NCBI RefSeq assembly: GCF_039534915.1
Contig: NZ_BAAAWE010000001.1
Location: 4,278,001 to 4,342,000 of the forward strand
Origin: Streptomyces roseofulvus
GTDB taxonomy: Bacteria > Actinomycetota > Actinomycetes > Streptomycetales > Streptomycetaceae
Direction: 5' to 3'
DNA length: 64,000 nucleotides
Shown here: positions 18,890 to 28,194 of the stretch, piece after piece
Numbering within the stretch: the first letter of the stretch is position 1
How the letters are laid out: each line of letters begins with the position of its first letter
Translations under genes and position numbers: made by a program
The notes under the pieces: model-generated
What the model saw: only the letters and a program-made list of their open reading frames with translations
Told to the model about the DNA's origin: nothing
The model's database searches: none

Positions 18890-19657
18890 ATGTCCAAGCC
18901 CGTGTCCAAGCCGTCCACGCCGTCGACGCCGTCGAAGTTCAAGCCGATCGCCGTCGTGGCCGGGGTGGCGGCCGCCGCCGCGCTGCTCGGCGTGGTCTCG
19001 TACACCGCCACCAAGCCCCCGTCCCCCGGCGCCGCCGGCTCCTCGTCCGTCGCCGAGGTCTCCGCCGACCCGTCCGCCGGCGTCTACGCCGAGCTGGAGG
19101 CGTACGCCCGCCGCGACCCCGCCGACAAGCTCGCCCTGGGCCGTGCCGACGCGCCCGTGGTGCTCATCGAGTACGCCGACTTCAAGTGCGGCTACTGCGG
19201 CAAGTTCGCCCGCGACACCGAGCCCGCCCTCGTGAAGAAGTACGTCGAGAACGGCACCCTGCGCATCGAGTGGCGGAACTTCCCGATCTTCGGCGAGGAG
19301 TCGGAGGCCGTCGCCCGCGCCTCCTGGGCGGCCGGGCAGCAGGGCCGGTTCTGGGAGTTCCACCGGGCCGCCTACGCCGAGGGCGCCAAGGAGAAGGGCT
19401 TCGGCAGGGAGCGGCTCGCCGCCCTCGCGCGGGAGGCCGGCGTCCCCGACGCGGCCCGGTTCGCGAAGGACAGCGACAGCGAGGCGGCCCGGGACGCCGT
19501 ACGGAAGGACCAGGAGCAGGGGTACGAGCTCGGCGCCTCCTCCACCCCGTCGTTCCTGGTGAACGGGCGGCCGATCGCCGGCGCCCAGCCCCTGGAGACC
19601 TTCACGGAGGCCATCGACGCGGCCGCGAGGACGGCCCGGGCGAAGGCCGGCCGGTGA
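18890..19657 (+). CDS. DsbA-family thiol-disulfide oxidoreductase, membrane anchored
   Basis: This is an extracytoplasmic thioredoxin-fold protein of 255 residues. A transmembrane anchor spans about residues 19-39. The active site is Cys100-Gly-Tyr-Cys103 in EYADFKCGYCGKFA, and the cis-proline loop is STPSFLVNG near 220. This is the DsbA/DsbG-like arrangement used to form or isomerise disulfides in exported proteins. The stop overlaps the start of the CcdA-like gene (GTGA), so the two are translationally coupled: the membrane protein probably passes electrons to, or from, this oxidoreductase. Confidence 0.9.
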   Translation: MSKPVSKPSTPSTPSKFKPIAVVAGVAAAAALLGVVSYTATKPPSPGAAGSSSVAEVSADPSAGVYAELEAYARRDPADKLALGRADAPVVLIEYADFKCGYCGKFARDTEPALVKKYVENGTLRIEWRNFPIFGEESEAVARASWAAGQQGRFWEFHRAAYAEGAKEKGFGRERLAALAREAGVPDAARFAKDSDSEAARDAVRKDQEQGYELGASSTPSFLVNGRPIAGAQPLETFTEAIDAAARTARAKAGR

Positions 19658-20487
19658 CCTCCGGCATCGGCTACTTCGCCGCCTTCCTCGGCGGGCTGCT
19701 CGCCCTCCTCAGCCCGTGCAGCGCCCTGCTCCTGCCCGCCTTCTTCGCGTACTCGATCGACACCCGCGCGAAGCTCGTGGCCAGGACCGGCATCCTCTAC
19801 GCGGGCCTGGCGACCACCCTGGTGCCGCTGGGCGCGGCCGGCTCCCTCGCCGGCCGGTTCTTCTACGGCCACCGGGACCTGCTGGTCACCGCCGGCGGCT
19901 GGCTGATCATCGGGCTCGGCGTCCTCCAGGTCCTCGGCCTGGGCTTCACCTCCCGCCGGATCGCCGAGGCGAGCGGCCGCATCCGGCCCACCTCGGCGCT
20001 CTCCGTCTACGCCCTCGGCCTGGTCTACGGCCTCGCCGGCTTCTGCGCCGGCCCGATCCTGGGCAGCGTCCTGACGGTGGCGGCGCTGAGCGGCAGCCCG
20101 GCCTACGGGGGGCTGCTCCTCGCCGCCTACGCGCTCGGGATGGCGGTCCCGCTGTTCGTCCTGGCGCTGCTCTGGGAGCGGTACGACCTGGGGCGGCGGC
20201 GCTGGCTGCGCGGGCGCCCGCTGCGGGCGGGCCGCTTCGAGGTCCACTCGACGTCGCTGGTCTCGGGCCTCTTCTTCGTCGCCCTCGGCACCCTCTTCCT
20301 GGTCTTCGACGGGACGACCGCCCTGCCGGGGCTGCTCTCGGTCGACGACTCCTTCGCGGTGGAGGAGCGGGTGGCCGCGCTGGGCCGCGCGGTGCCGGAC
20401 TGGGCGCTGCTCGTCGCGGTCGTGGCGGCGGTGGCGGGGGTGCTCGCGCTGCGGGGCCGCCGGGGGCGGCGGCGCGAGGAGGCCTGA
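19654..20487 (+). CDS. CcdA/DsbD-like transmembrane thiol reductant transporter
   Basis: This integral membrane protein of 277 residues belongs to the cytochrome c biogenesis CcdA family, which moves reducing equivalents from cytoplasmic thioredoxin across the membrane. The conserved cysteine pair is in LLSPCSALLLPAF (Cys22) and LAGFCAGPILG (Cys131), each at the start of a symmetric membrane hairpin. I count six to seven hydrophobic segments. The extra C-terminal segment (WALLVAVVAAVAGVLAL) ends in a basic tail. GTG 19654 overlaps the stop of the DsbA-like gene. Confidence 0.88.
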   Translation: MTSGIGYFAAFLGGLLALLSPCSALLLPAFFAYSIDTRAKLVARTGILYAGLATTLVPLGAAGSLAGRFFYGHRDLLVTAGGWLIIGLGVLQVLGLGFTSRRIAEASGRIRPTSALSVYALGLVYGLAGFCAGPILGSVLTVAALSGSPAYGGLLLAAYALGMAVPLFVLALLWERYDLGRRRWLRGRPLRAGRFEVHSTSLVSGLFFVALGTLFLVFDGTTALPGLLSVDDSFAVEERVAALGRAVPDWALLVAVVAAVAGVLALRGRRGRRREEA

Positions 20488-20550
20488 GCGGTACGGGGGA
20501 GGGGCGCGGGCCCTTCCCCCGTACGGGCGCGGACCTTTCCGGGGGAACGA

Positions 20551-20582
20551 AGAAGGCCCCGTTCTTTCGAACGGGGCCTTCT
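20551..20582 (-). terminator. Terminator downstream of the tRNA-Glu/Asp/Phe cluster
   Basis: The inverted repeat agaaggccccgttc / gaacggggccttct with a short loop lies just past the 3' end of tRNA-Phe on the minus strand and can also stop read-through from the CcdA-like gene. Confidence 0.75.
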
Positions 20583-20587
20583 CTTTG

Positions 20588-20661
20588 TGGCTGGGGCCGG
20601 GGTCGAACCGGCGACCTATCGCTTTTCAGGCGATCGCTCGTACCAACTGAGCTACCCAGCC
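20588..20661 (-). tRNA. tRNA-Phe (anticodon GAA)
   Basis: The 74-nt cloverleaf reads on the minus strand. Acceptor GGCTGGG pairs with CCCAGCC, and the anticodon loop is CTGAAAA. It is the last gene of a Glu-Asp-Phe cluster. Confidence 0.96.
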
Positions 20662-20683
20662 ACGAGATCATTGCTGACCTCAG

Positions 20684-20757
20684 CGATCCTGACGGGACTT
20701 GAACCCGCGACCTCCACCTTGACAGGGTGGCGAGCTAACCAACTGCTCCACAGGACC
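20684..20757 (-). tRNA. tRNA-Asp (anticodon GTC), copy 2
   Basis: This gene is identical in sequence to the tRNA-Asp at 14207-14280. It lies between tRNA-Glu and tRNA-Phe, 22 bases from tRNA-Phe. Confidence 0.96.
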
Positions 20758-20801
20758 TTGCTTGTGTGTGCGCGATCACTAGTGTCGCACACGGTAATGC
20801 G

Positions 20802-20874
20802 TGCCCCCAACGGGATTCGAACCCGTGCTACCGCCTTGAAAGGGCGGCGTCCTGGGCCACTAGACGATGAGGGC
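20802..20874 (-). tRNA. tRNA-Glu (anticodon TTC)
   Basis: The 73-nt cloverleaf reads on the minus strand. Acceptor GCCCTCA pairs with TGGGGGC including one G-T pair, and the anticodon loop is CTTTCAA. It is the first gene of the three-tRNA cluster. Confidence 0.95.
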
Positions 20875-20978
20875 TAGGGGCTCACCTGGGCGCTTCTCAG
20901 CGCGTCGGGGACGTGAGAAGCATATGGGATGGCGGGCGGTATCGCCAAAACGGTTTCCGAGGAGGGGAGAATGGCCCC

Positions 20979-21329
20979 GTGCTGGAGATGACGCGCGAGG
21001 AGTTCGAGGAGCTTGTCGCCGAGGCCCTGGACCGGATCCCGCCGGAGTTGACGCGGCTGATGGACAACGTCGCGGTGTTCGTGGAGGACGAGCCCTCTCC
21101 GGACGATCCCGAGCTGCTCGGGCTCTACGAGGGGACGCCGCTGACCGAGCGCGGCGAGTGGTACGCGGGCGTGCTGCCCGACCGGATCACGATCTACCGG
21201 GGGCCGACGCTGCGGATGTGCGAGTCCCGCGAGGACGTCGTGGCCGAGACCGAGATCACCGTGGTCCACGAGATCGCCCACCACTTCGGCATCGACGACG
21301 AGCGGCTGCACGCGCTGGGCTACGGCTGA
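20979..21329 (+). CDS. Small zincin-like metallopeptidase
   Basis: The 116-residue protein carries H97-E-I-A-H101-H102-F-G-I-D, an HExxH zinc motif with the trailing HxxGxxD-like ligand arrangement of the zincin_1 family. These minimal proteins consist of little more than the catalytic core and are common in actinobacteria; their substrates are unknown. I place the start at GTG 20979 (MLEMTREEFEELVAE), with GGAGGGG about 12 bases upstream; ATG 20988 is an alternative that would lose three residues. The gene is divergent from the tRNA cluster. Confidence 0.82.
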   Translation: MLEMTREEFEELVAEALDRIPPELTRLMDNVAVFVEDEPSPDDPELLGLYEGTPLTERGEWYAGVLPDRITIYRGPTLRMCESREDVVAETEITVVHEIAHHFGIDDERLHALGYG

Positions 21330-21346
21330 GCCGGTGGCCGGTGGCC

Positions 21347-21410
21347 GGTGATCGCGGGTCGGGCTCGCGGTGATCTCCGGGTCGGGCTGCGGGTGATCTC
21401 CGGGTCGAAC
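21347..21410. repeat. Three degenerate 22-23-bp direct repeats
   Basis: Units beginning ggtgatc-c-gggtcgggct occur at 21347, 21369 and 21392. They follow the zincin stop and precede the lipoprotein gene. The first differs at two positions and the last is truncated. No hairpin is formed; the role is unknown. Confidence 0.75.
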
Positions 21411-21504
21411 AAGGGGTCGCCGTCCCGTGTCCCTTGCGGTGCCTGGGGAGTTGGGCAGGGGGACGCGTTCCTTCCCCGCCTTTCTGTGTCCTGGAGGTGC
21501 CTCC

Positions 21505-22233
21505 GTGCGCCCTTTCCCCACCCGCGTTCGATGGGCCGCCGCCGCCCTCGCGGTCGCCGCGTGCGCCGGTCTGAGCGGCTGTATGAGTGTGAGCGACGAG
21601 AGCGCCCGGCCGGCGCCCGGCGCGACCGGGGGGAAGCCGGGCGCGTCGGCCGAGCCGGACGGCGGCACCGGAGCGCCTGACGGCGGCGGGGGCGCGTACG
21701 GCGGCGGGGGCGGCGACCGGCCCGGCGCGCCCGACGCCAAGGGCGGTGGCGGGAAGTCGCCGGTGCCGGGCGGTTCGCCCTCGGCCTCGGCCTCGCCCAG
21801 CGCGGGCGCGCGGACCCCCGACCCGGCCGCGCCCGGCGGGCCGCCGACGCACGGGACGCCCCCGGAGGCCGGCGGCACGGCCGGCGGGCACGCCGGGACG
21901 GGCGGCGCGTCCGGGAGCGCGGGCGGCGGCGGGGACACGGGCGGGACCGCCGGCGGCAGCGGGGGCGGGAGCGCGGGCGGCGGCACGGGCGGGACCGGCG
22001 GGGAGGCCGGAGGCGCGCCGGGCGGCGGCGGAAGCACCCCCTCGCCGGAGCCCACCCCGGAGCCGACCCCGACGCCGGAGCCCACCCCGGAGCCGACGCC
22101 GGAGCCCACTCCCGAGCCGACCTCGAACCCGACCGATCCGCCGACCGAGGGACCCTCCACTCAGATGGGTGGCGTGCGCGCCGCCGGATCGCCTACCGAA
22201 CCGATGGCATCGCCGCAGGTGAGCCCGGTGTGA
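21505..22233 (+). CDS. Low-complexity lipoprotein with Gly-rich and PEPT repeats
   Basis: This is a predicted lipoprotein of 242 residues with signal peptide MRPFPTRVRWAAAALAVAAC and lipobox LSGC (Cys26). The rest is disordered: a Gly/Ala/Pro-rich stretch (about residues 30-170) and a run of PEPT units with minor variation (about 176-205). Such tails usually span the cell wall and hold a short exposed C-terminus (here GGVRAAGSPTEPM). No domain is present. GTG 21505 has GGAGG eight bases upstream. Long repeats make antisense open frames across this gene, which are artefacts. Confidence 0.65.
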   Translation: MRPFPTRVRWAAAALAVAACAGLSGCMSVSDESARPAPGATGGKPGASAEPDGGTGAPDGGGGAYGGGGGDRPGAPDAKGGGGKSPVPGGSPSASASPSAGARTPDPAAPGGPPTHGTPPEAGGTAGGHAGTGGASGSAGGGGDTGGTAGGSGGGSAGGGTGGTGGEAGGAPGGGGSTPSPEPTPEPTPTPEPTPEPTPEPTPEPTSNPTDPPTEGPSTQMGGVRAAGSPTEPMASPQVSPV

Positions 22234-22432
22234 CGCTGATCGGTTTGCCTTGAGCGTGGGGGAGTGCGTATGGTGGTAGATCGTTTGATCCCATTTGCCC
22301 GGCGCCACGACCGAAGAGCGCCGTGACTGGCGCGTACTCTCCCTTGCCGTGGCTGACCGCATCGAGGCGGTCTTGTGCGAAACACGGAGTTGACGGGCGC
22401 GTGCCGAGACTCCGGAAGGTTTCGCATTTCGC

Positions 22433-24709
22433 ATGTCCATTTCCAGTTCTGACCACGCCGTCATGCCCGAGAACGACGAGATCACCGAGATCGTCGAGCT
22501 GGCCGACGACGCCGAGATCACCGACGAGCTCACCGACGGCGCCGACCTGGCCGAGCTCACCGACGAGGCCGACGACCTGGCCGACGACGCCGACCAGACC
22601 CCCGAGATCACCTTCGGTGACCTGGGTCTGCCCGAGGGCGTCGTCCGCAAGCTCGCGCAGAACGGCGTGACCACCCCCTTCCCGATCCAGGCCGCGACCA
22701 TCCCGGACGCCCTGGCCGGCAAGGACATCCTGGGCCGCGGCCGCACCGGCTCCGGCAAGACCCTCTCCTTCGGCCTCCCGCTGCTCGCCACCCTGGCCGG
22801 CGGCGAGACCGAGAAGAAGAAGCCCCGCGGCGTCATCCTCACCCCGACCCGTGAGCTCGCGATGCAGGTCGCGGACGCCCTCCAGCCCTACGGCGACGTG
22901 CTCGGCCTCCGCATGAAGGTCGTCTGCGGCGGTACGTCGATGGGCAACCAGATCTACGCCCTGGAGCGCGGCGTCGACATCCTCGTCGCCACCCCGGGCC
23001 GTCTCCGCGACATCATCAACCGCGGCGCCTGCTCCCTGGAGCAGGTCCAGGTCGCCGTCCTCGACGAGGCCGACCAGATGGCCGACCTGGGCTTCCTGCC
23101 CGAGGTCACCGAGCTCCTCGACCAGGTCCCGGTCGGCGGCCAGCGCCTCCTCTTCTCCGCCACGCTGGAGAACGAGATCGACAGCCTGGTCAAGCGCTAC
23201 CTGGTGAACCCGGTCACCCACGAGGTCGACCCGTCCGCCGGCGCCGTCACGACCATGACCCACCACGTCCTCGTCGTGAAGCCGAAGGACAAGGCCCCGG
23301 TCACCGCCGCGATCGCCGCCCGCAAGGGCCGCACCATCATCTTCGTCCGCACCCAGCTCGGTGCCGACCGCGTCGCCGAGCAGCTGCGCGAGTCCGGCGT
23401 GAAGGCCGACGCGCTGCACGGCGGCATGACCCAGGGCGCCCGTACCCGTACGCTCGCCGACTTCAAGGACGGGTACGTCAACGTCCTCGTCGCCACCGAC
23501 GTCGCCGCCCGGGGCATCCACGTCGACGGCATCGACCTGGTCCTCAACGTGGACCCGGCCGGCGACCACAAGGACTACCTGCACCGCTCGGGCCGCACCG
23601 CCCGTGCCGGCCGCTCCGGCGTCGTGGTCTCCCTGGCCCTGCCGCACCAGCGCCGCCAGATCTTCCGCCTGATGGAGGACGCGGGCGTCGACGCCTCGCG
23701 CCACATCGTCGGCGGCGCCGGCGCGTTCGACCCGGAGGTCGCCGAGATCACCGGCGCCCGTTCGCTGACCGAGGTCCAGGCCGACTCGGCGAACAACTCG
23801 GCCAAGCAGGCCGAGCGCGAGGTCGTCGACCTGACCCGTCAGCTGGAGCGCCTGCAGCGCCGCGCCGTCGAGCTCCGCGAGGAGGCCGACCGCCTCGTCG
23901 CCCAGGCCGCCCGCGAGCGCGGCGAGGACCCGGAGACCGCCGTCGCCGCCGTCGTCGAGGCCGCCGAGGCCGAGGTCGCCGCGGCCGCCGCCGAGGCCGA
24001 GCGCGCCGCCCGCGAGGAGCAGCGCCGCGAGGAGCGTCCGGCCCGCGACGAGCGAGGCAACTACGAGCGCCGCGACCGCGGTGGCTTCCGCCGGGACAAC
24101 GACCGTCCGTCGTTCCGTGACCGCGACGACCGTGGTGGCGACCGTGGCGGCTTCCGCCGCGACGACCGTCCGTCGGGCGGTTTCCGCCGGGACAACGACC
24201 GTCCGTCGTTCCGCGACCGTGACGACCGTGGCGGCCGTTCCTTCGAGCGTCGTGACAACGACCGTCCGTCCGGCGGCTTCCGCCGCGACAACGACCGTCC
24301 GTCGTTCCGTGACCGTGACGACCGTGGTGGCGACCGTGGCGGCTTCCGCCGCGACGACCGTCCGTCGGGCGGTTTCCGCCGGGACAACGACCGTCCGTCG
24401 TTCCGCGACCGTGACGACCGTGGCGGCCGTTCCTTCGAGCGTCGTGACAACGACCGTCCGTCCGGCGGCTTCCGCCGCGACGACCGTCCGTCGGGCGGCT
24501 TCCGCCGCGACGACCGCCCCTCCGGCGGCTTCCGCCGGGACAACGACCGTCCGTTCAACCGCGACCGTCGTGACGACCGTCCGTCGGGCGGCTTCCGCCG
24601 CGACGACCGTCCGTCCGGTGGCTTCCGCCGCGACGACCACCGCCCGTCCGGCTCCTCCTTCGGCGGCGGCCGCCGCGACGACAAGCCCCGCTGGAAGCGC
24701 AACGGCTGA
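22433..24709 (+). CDS. DEAD-box RNA helicase with duplicated RG-rich tail
   Basis: This 758-residue RNA helicase probably remodels structured RNA, as in cold stress. An acidic head of about 55 residues precedes the Q motif (FPIQAATIP). Motif I is GRTGSGKT (103-110), motif Ia TPTREL, motif II DEAD (211-214), motif III SAT and motif VI HRSGRTARAG. A helical segment follows (about 450-540). The tail from about 545 is an RGG/DR-rich disordered RNA-binding region in which 64 residues are duplicated in tandem. I use ATG 22433; MPENDE at 22463 is a possible alternative start. Confidence 0.93.
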   Translation: MSISSSDHAVMPENDEITEIVELADDAEITDELTDGADLAELTDEADDLADDADQTPEITFGDLGLPEGVVRKLAQNGVTTPFPIQAATIPDALAGKDILGRGRTGSGKTLSFGLPLLATLAGGETEKKKPRGVILTPTRELAMQVADALQPYGDVLGLRMKVVCGGTSMGNQIYALERGVDILVATPGRLRDIINRGACSLEQVQVAVLDEADQMADLGFLPEVTELLDQVPVGGQRLLFSATLENEIDSLVKRYLVNPVTHEVDPSAGAVTTMTHHVLVVKPKDKAPVTAAIAARKGRTIIFVRTQLGADRVAEQLRESGVKADALHGGMTQGARTRTLADFKDGYVNVLVATDVAARGIHVDGIDLVLNVDPAGDHKDYLHRSGRTARAGRSGVVVSLALPHQRRQIFRLMEDAGVDASRHIVGGAGAFDPEVAEITGARSLTEVQADSANNSAKQAEREVVDLTRQLERLQRRAVELREEADRLVAQAARERGEDPETAVAAVVEAAEAEVAAAAAEAERAAREEQRREERPARDERGNYERRDRGGFRRDNDRPSFRDRDDRGGDRGGFRRDDRPSGGFRRDNDRPSFRDRDDRGGRSFERRDNDRPSGGFRRDNDRPSFRDRDDRGGDRGGFRRDDRPSGGFRRDNDRPSFRDRDDRGGRSFERRDNDRPSGGFRRDDRPSGGFRRDDRPSGGFRRDNDRPFNRDRRDDRPSGGFRRDDRPSGGFRRDDHRPSGSSFGGGRRDDKPRWKRNG
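24095..24478 (+). repeat. 192-bp tandem duplication inside the helicase gene
   Basis: Bases 24095-24286 are repeated almost exactly at 24287-24478, in frame, encoding two copies of a 64-residue DNDRPSFRDRDDRGG-type unit. Each copy contains two 32-residue half units. Shorter FRRDDRPSGG repeats continue to the end of the gene. Confidence 0.92.
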
Positions 24710-24733
24710 GACCCCGGCCGTCTGACCTGACAG

Positions 24734-24778
24734 ACGACGAAACCCCCGTGACATCCGCTGTCACGGGGGTTTCGTCGT
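24734..24778. terminator. Strong terminator after the DEAD-box helicase
   Basis: A perfect 20-bp stem (24734-24753 with 24759-24778) encloses a five-base loop, with A and T runs inside the arms. It is the strongest intrinsic terminator in the window. Confidence 0.9.
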
Positions 24779-24793
24779 ATCCGCGTCCGGCGT

Positions 24794-24824
24794 ACAACCG
24801 TCGGGCCGTCACGGGGGTCTCGTA
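24794..24824 (+). promoter_or_regulatory. ECF-sigma-like promoter of FG-GAP gene A
   Basis: ACAACC, 17 bases, then GTCTCGTA lie 73 bases upstream of the TTG start. AAC at -35 and GTC at -10 are typical of extracytoplasmic-function sigma factors. The same arrangement with the same spacing precedes the paralogue at 28299, although the spacer sequences differ. Confidence 0.5.
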
Positions 24825-24896
24825 CAGGGGGGCACACGCGTCGCACGCGCGTGCGATGCCCCCGTCCCGATGGAACACCCCCGGGGAGGGGCCCTT

Positions 24897-27800
24897 TTGT
24901 CTCGTTCCACACCCACGCGGCGTACCCGTTTCCGCGCCGCGCTCGTCCTGGCGCTCGCGACCGTCACGGCGACGACGTCCGCCGGGCTCGCCGCGCCGCC
25001 CGCGGTCGCCGACACGGCGCCGCAGACGACCGTGCTGCCTGCCTCGCCGCGGTTCTCGCCGCGCGCCACCTCGATCCTCAACGCCGGCGAGACCGGCTAC
25101 CTGCTGGCGCAGGAGGGCGACACCCGCCTCCAGTGGATCGACTACGCCACCGGCAAGGCGACGCCGCTCGCCGTCGCGCTGCCCGAGGCACCCCGCTACG
25201 ACTACGAGAACGGCTACTGGGACACGTACCAGGGGCTGCCCATCGGAGGCGGCGGCCACTGGGGCCAGGGCTCCGACACGGTCGCCGTCTACGCCGCCAC
25301 CCCGGCCCCGCACGTGACCCTCCAGAAGGGCGCGGGGGCGGTCTTCGCGGACCTCGTGATTCCCGAAGGCCAGACGTACGTGGGCACCTTCGGCGACACC
25401 GTGCTGACCCGGACCGGCGAGGCGAGTGCCCCCACCGGCTACCACCTGCTGCGGTCCGAGGCCGGCAAGGTGACGGACACACCGGTCACCGGTCTTCCCG
25501 AGGGGGCCGTGCCCACCGGCGTGGAGGACGGCGACGCGACCTCGCTCGTGCTCCGCTACAACGACTCCGCCGAGGGGTGGGGGAGCTGGGCGCTCGTCGA
25601 CCTGGCGGACGGGGTGGCCTCGCCGCTCCCGGAGACCGAGGGCGACGCGTACGAGGTGAGCGGCTTCCGGCTCGCCGCCAAAACGATCCTGCGACTGCGT
25701 ACCGGCCGGGGCAAGATCGACGTCCTGGACCGCGCCGCGCCCGGGACCCCGCTCCGTACGGTGGAGGCCGGCTCCGTCTCCTACGACGCCACCTTCGCCG
25801 CCGTCGGCACGACCGTCGTCGCCGTCCAGCGACAGAACTCCGGGAACAACGAGTACCGCGGCTCGGGCCTCTGGATCCTCCCCGGGGACGAAGAGGGCGG
25901 CCTGATGCGCCCCGTGCTGCAACTGGCCGACGAGCAGGTCGTGCTGGCTCCCGACGGGACCGCGCTGATCGCCGGAGCGAAGACCGCCGAGCCGCAGGGC
26001 GACATCGACTGGGCCGTGCACCGGCTCGTGGCGGCCACCGACGGTGGTGTGGAGGCACGCCGCCTCGCCACCGTCGAGCCCATGCCCGCCCGGATCTACG
26101 GCCTCTCCCTCGGCAGCGGCATCCTCACCCGCGCCGAGAACAGCACCTACTTCCAGCCCGGCGACTACTACGGCGTCTACCGCTCCACCTGGCTGACCGC
26201 GGCTGGGCAGCCGCAGCCGGTCCGCTCGACGGTGGACGGGCTGCTGCGCGGCGGCCGTGCGTCCTGCGCCACGGACTCCCCGGCGCGGTGTATCGAGATG
26301 CGGGCGAGCGGTGACGGCTTCCACGGGCGCCGGGACGCCGTCTACAACGACGCCACGATGATCCAGGAGAACGGGACGACCGGCTGGGGACCGCGGGTCA
26401 CCACCGGCATGAGCAGCCCCGAGCTGACGGATCTCTCCGGCCGGTTCGGGCTGGTCACCAGCGGCGTGTCACGCGACGAGCCGTACGTCGTCGAGTTCCG
26501 GAAGCCGGACGGGGGCGTCATCCGCGAACGGCGCACCGACCTCACCGCCGCCCTGTGGGGTTCCACCCTGTGGAGCGCCACCAAGGACAGTCCGAAGATC
26601 ACCTCGAAGTCGCTGGCGACCGGCGCCGCGGGGCCGTCCTTCACCACGCGCAACGGGTGCGCGCCGGTCCAGCTCCAGGCCGCCGGCCGCTGGGTGTACT
26701 GGTCCTGCGACGAGGACAACTGGGGTCCCGGGCGGGGCTCCGGCGTCTACGACCGGCAGACCGGGCGGACCATGGACGTCCCCGGCCTCGACTTCCGCAA
26801 CACGATGCTCGGCGACGGCTATCTCGTCCGGCAGGACGCCGCGGCGGGCCTGCGCCTCTACGACCTGCACGCCGGGCTCCCTGCCTCCGGCTCCGCCGCC
26901 GACGTGCCGCAGCGGACCCTGGCGGGCGCCGCCGCCCTCGCCCCGGAGCCGCGGGCGGGCCTCGACTGGACCGTCGACCGCTTCGGCGGTCACGTCGCCT
27001 ACGCCGGCCCCGACCAGCAGGTCCGCATCGTCAACACCGGTGTCGCCGCGCCGCCCGTCACCGCCATCGACTCCGCCGTCACCGGATCCGCGCTGAACCT
27101 GGCCACCTCCGGGACCGGCTGGTCCGGCCGCTGGTGGACCTCCAAGCCCACAGGCGCCTGGAAGGTCACCGTGAGGGAGAGCGCGACCGGGACGATCGTC
27201 CACACCGTCTCGGGCGCCGAGGCCCGCGGCCGGATCGACGCCGGCTGGACCGGAAAGAACGGCTCCGGCCAGGCCGCGCGGAACGGCGCGTACACCTGGA
27301 CCCTCACCGCCCGGCCCGCGGACGGCATCGGCGCCGACCTCTCCCTGACCGGTTCCCTCACCGTGACCGGCGGCGCCCCTGCGGCGAAGCCCGCCTGGCG
27401 GGACGTCAGCGGCGACGGGAAGGGCGACCTGCTCGGCCTCACCTCAGGTGGCCAGCTGACCGTGCGCACCGGCACCGGTACCGGCGGGCTCGGCACGGGC
27501 GCCTCCGCCTCCGGCTGGCCCGCCTCCTCGGTCGTCGTGCCGTTCGGGGACCTCTCCGGCGACGGCTGCGCCGACCTGCTCGTCCGCGACTCCGCCGGGA
27601 CGCTGACCCGGCACGACGGCTCGTGCGGCAAGACGGCGTTCGCGCCGGGCGGCCCGCGCCGGTCGATCGGCGGCGGCTGGCAGATCTACAACGCGCTGAC
27701 CGCCCCCGGCGACCTCACCGGCGACAGCCGCACCGACCTGCTCGCCCGCACCCCCGCCGGTGAGCTGTGGCTCTACGCCGACAACGGCACCGGCGCCTTC

Positions 27801-28154
27801 ACGACACGCACGCGGATCGGTGCGGGCTGGCAGACGTACGACCGGATCGTCGGCGCCGGCGACCTCGACGGCGACAAGCACGGCGACCTGCTCGCCCGGG
27901 ACACCGCCGGCGTCCTCTGGCGGTACCGCGGCACCGGCAAGGGCACCTTCGGCACCCGGGTGCGGATCGGCGCCGGCTGGGGGACGTACAACTCGCTCGT
28001 CGGCGTCGGCGACATCACCGGTGACGGCAGGGCGGACCTGGTCGCCCGCGACACCGCCGGCGTGCTGTGGCGGTACGCCGGGACCGGCACCGGACTGTTC
28101 GCGGGGCGGGTGCGGATCGGCGGCGGCTGGCAGATGTACAAGACGCTGTCGTGA
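24897..28154 (+). CDS. Secreted FG-GAP/VCBS-repeat protein, paralogue A
   Basis: The 1085-residue product appears exported: a basic head, then a hydrophobic core (AALVLALATVTATTSAGLA) and an AVADTA cleavage region. The central part of about 700 residues is beta-rich and propeller-like, with one Cys pair near 585-605. A FlgD-Ig-like domain (about 735-825, GRIDAGWTGKNGSG) precedes four to five FG-GAP repeats (832-1085), each with D-x-x-GDG-x-x-DLLAR calcium-loop motifs. Function unknown; such proteins bind ligands or cell-wall material. I place the start at TTG 24897, which has GGGGAGGGG upstream, as in the paralogue; ATG 24870 would put that site inside the gene. Confidence 0.8.
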   Translation: MSRSTPTRRTRFRAALVLALATVTATTSAGLAAPPAVADTAPQTTVLPASPRFSPRATSILNAGETGYLLAQEGDTRLQWIDYATGKATPLAVALPEAPRYDYENGYWDTYQGLPIGGGGHWGQGSDTVAVYAATPAPHVTLQKGAGAVFADLVIPEGQTYVGTFGDTVLTRTGEASAPTGYHLLRSEAGKVTDTPVTGLPEGAVPTGVEDGDATSLVLRYNDSAEGWGSWALVDLADGVASPLPETEGDAYEVSGFRLAAKTILRLRTGRGKIDVLDRAAPGTPLRTVEAGSVSYDATFAAVGTTVVAVQRQNSGNNEYRGSGLWILPGDEEGGLMRPVLQLADEQVVLAPDGTALIAGAKTAEPQGDIDWAVHRLVAATDGGVEARRLATVEPMPARIYGLSLGSGILTRAENSTYFQPGDYYGVYRSTWLTAAGQPQPVRSTVDGLLRGGRASCATDSPARCIEMRASGDGFHGRRDAVYNDATMIQENGTTGWGPRVTTGMSSPELTDLSGRFGLVTSGVSRDEPYVVEFRKPDGGVIRERRTDLTAALWGSTLWSATKDSPKITSKSLATGAAGPSFTTRNGCAPVQLQAAGRWVYWSCDEDNWGPGRGSGVYDRQTGRTMDVPGLDFRNTMLGDGYLVRQDAAAGLRLYDLHAGLPASGSAADVPQRTLAGAAALAPEPRAGLDWTVDRFGGHVAYAGPDQQVRIVNTGVAAPPVTAIDSAVTGSALNLATSGTGWSGRWWTSKPTGAWKVTVRESATGTIVHTVSGAEARGRIDAGWTGKNGSGQAARNGAYTWTLTARPADGIGADLSLTGSLTVTGGAPAAKPAWRDVSGDGKGDLLGLTSGGQLTVRTGTGTGGLGTGASASGWPASSVVVPFGDLSGDGCADLLVRDSAGTLTRHDGSCGKTAFAPGGPRRSIGGGWQIYNALTAPGDLTGDSRTDLLARTPAGELWLYADNGTGAFTTRTRIGAGWQTYDRIVGAGDLDGDKHGDLLARDTAGVLWRYRGTGKGTFGTRVRIGAGWGTYNSLVGVGDITGDGRADLVARDTAGVLWRYAGTGTGLFAGRVRIGGGWQMYKTLS

Positions 28155-28194
28155 GGACCTCGACCGACGTGTGAAAAGACCGGCCCGTTCCCGT

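Noticed and set aside
21347..21410. CRISPR-like array
   Set aside because: Only three degenerate units with no spacers and no cas genes; simple direct repeats.
22193..24754. Repetitive Val/Ala/Thr-rich frame antisense to the helicase
   Set aside because: The repeats mirror the RG-rich tail of the helicase and include the terminator; no start or ribosome binding site.
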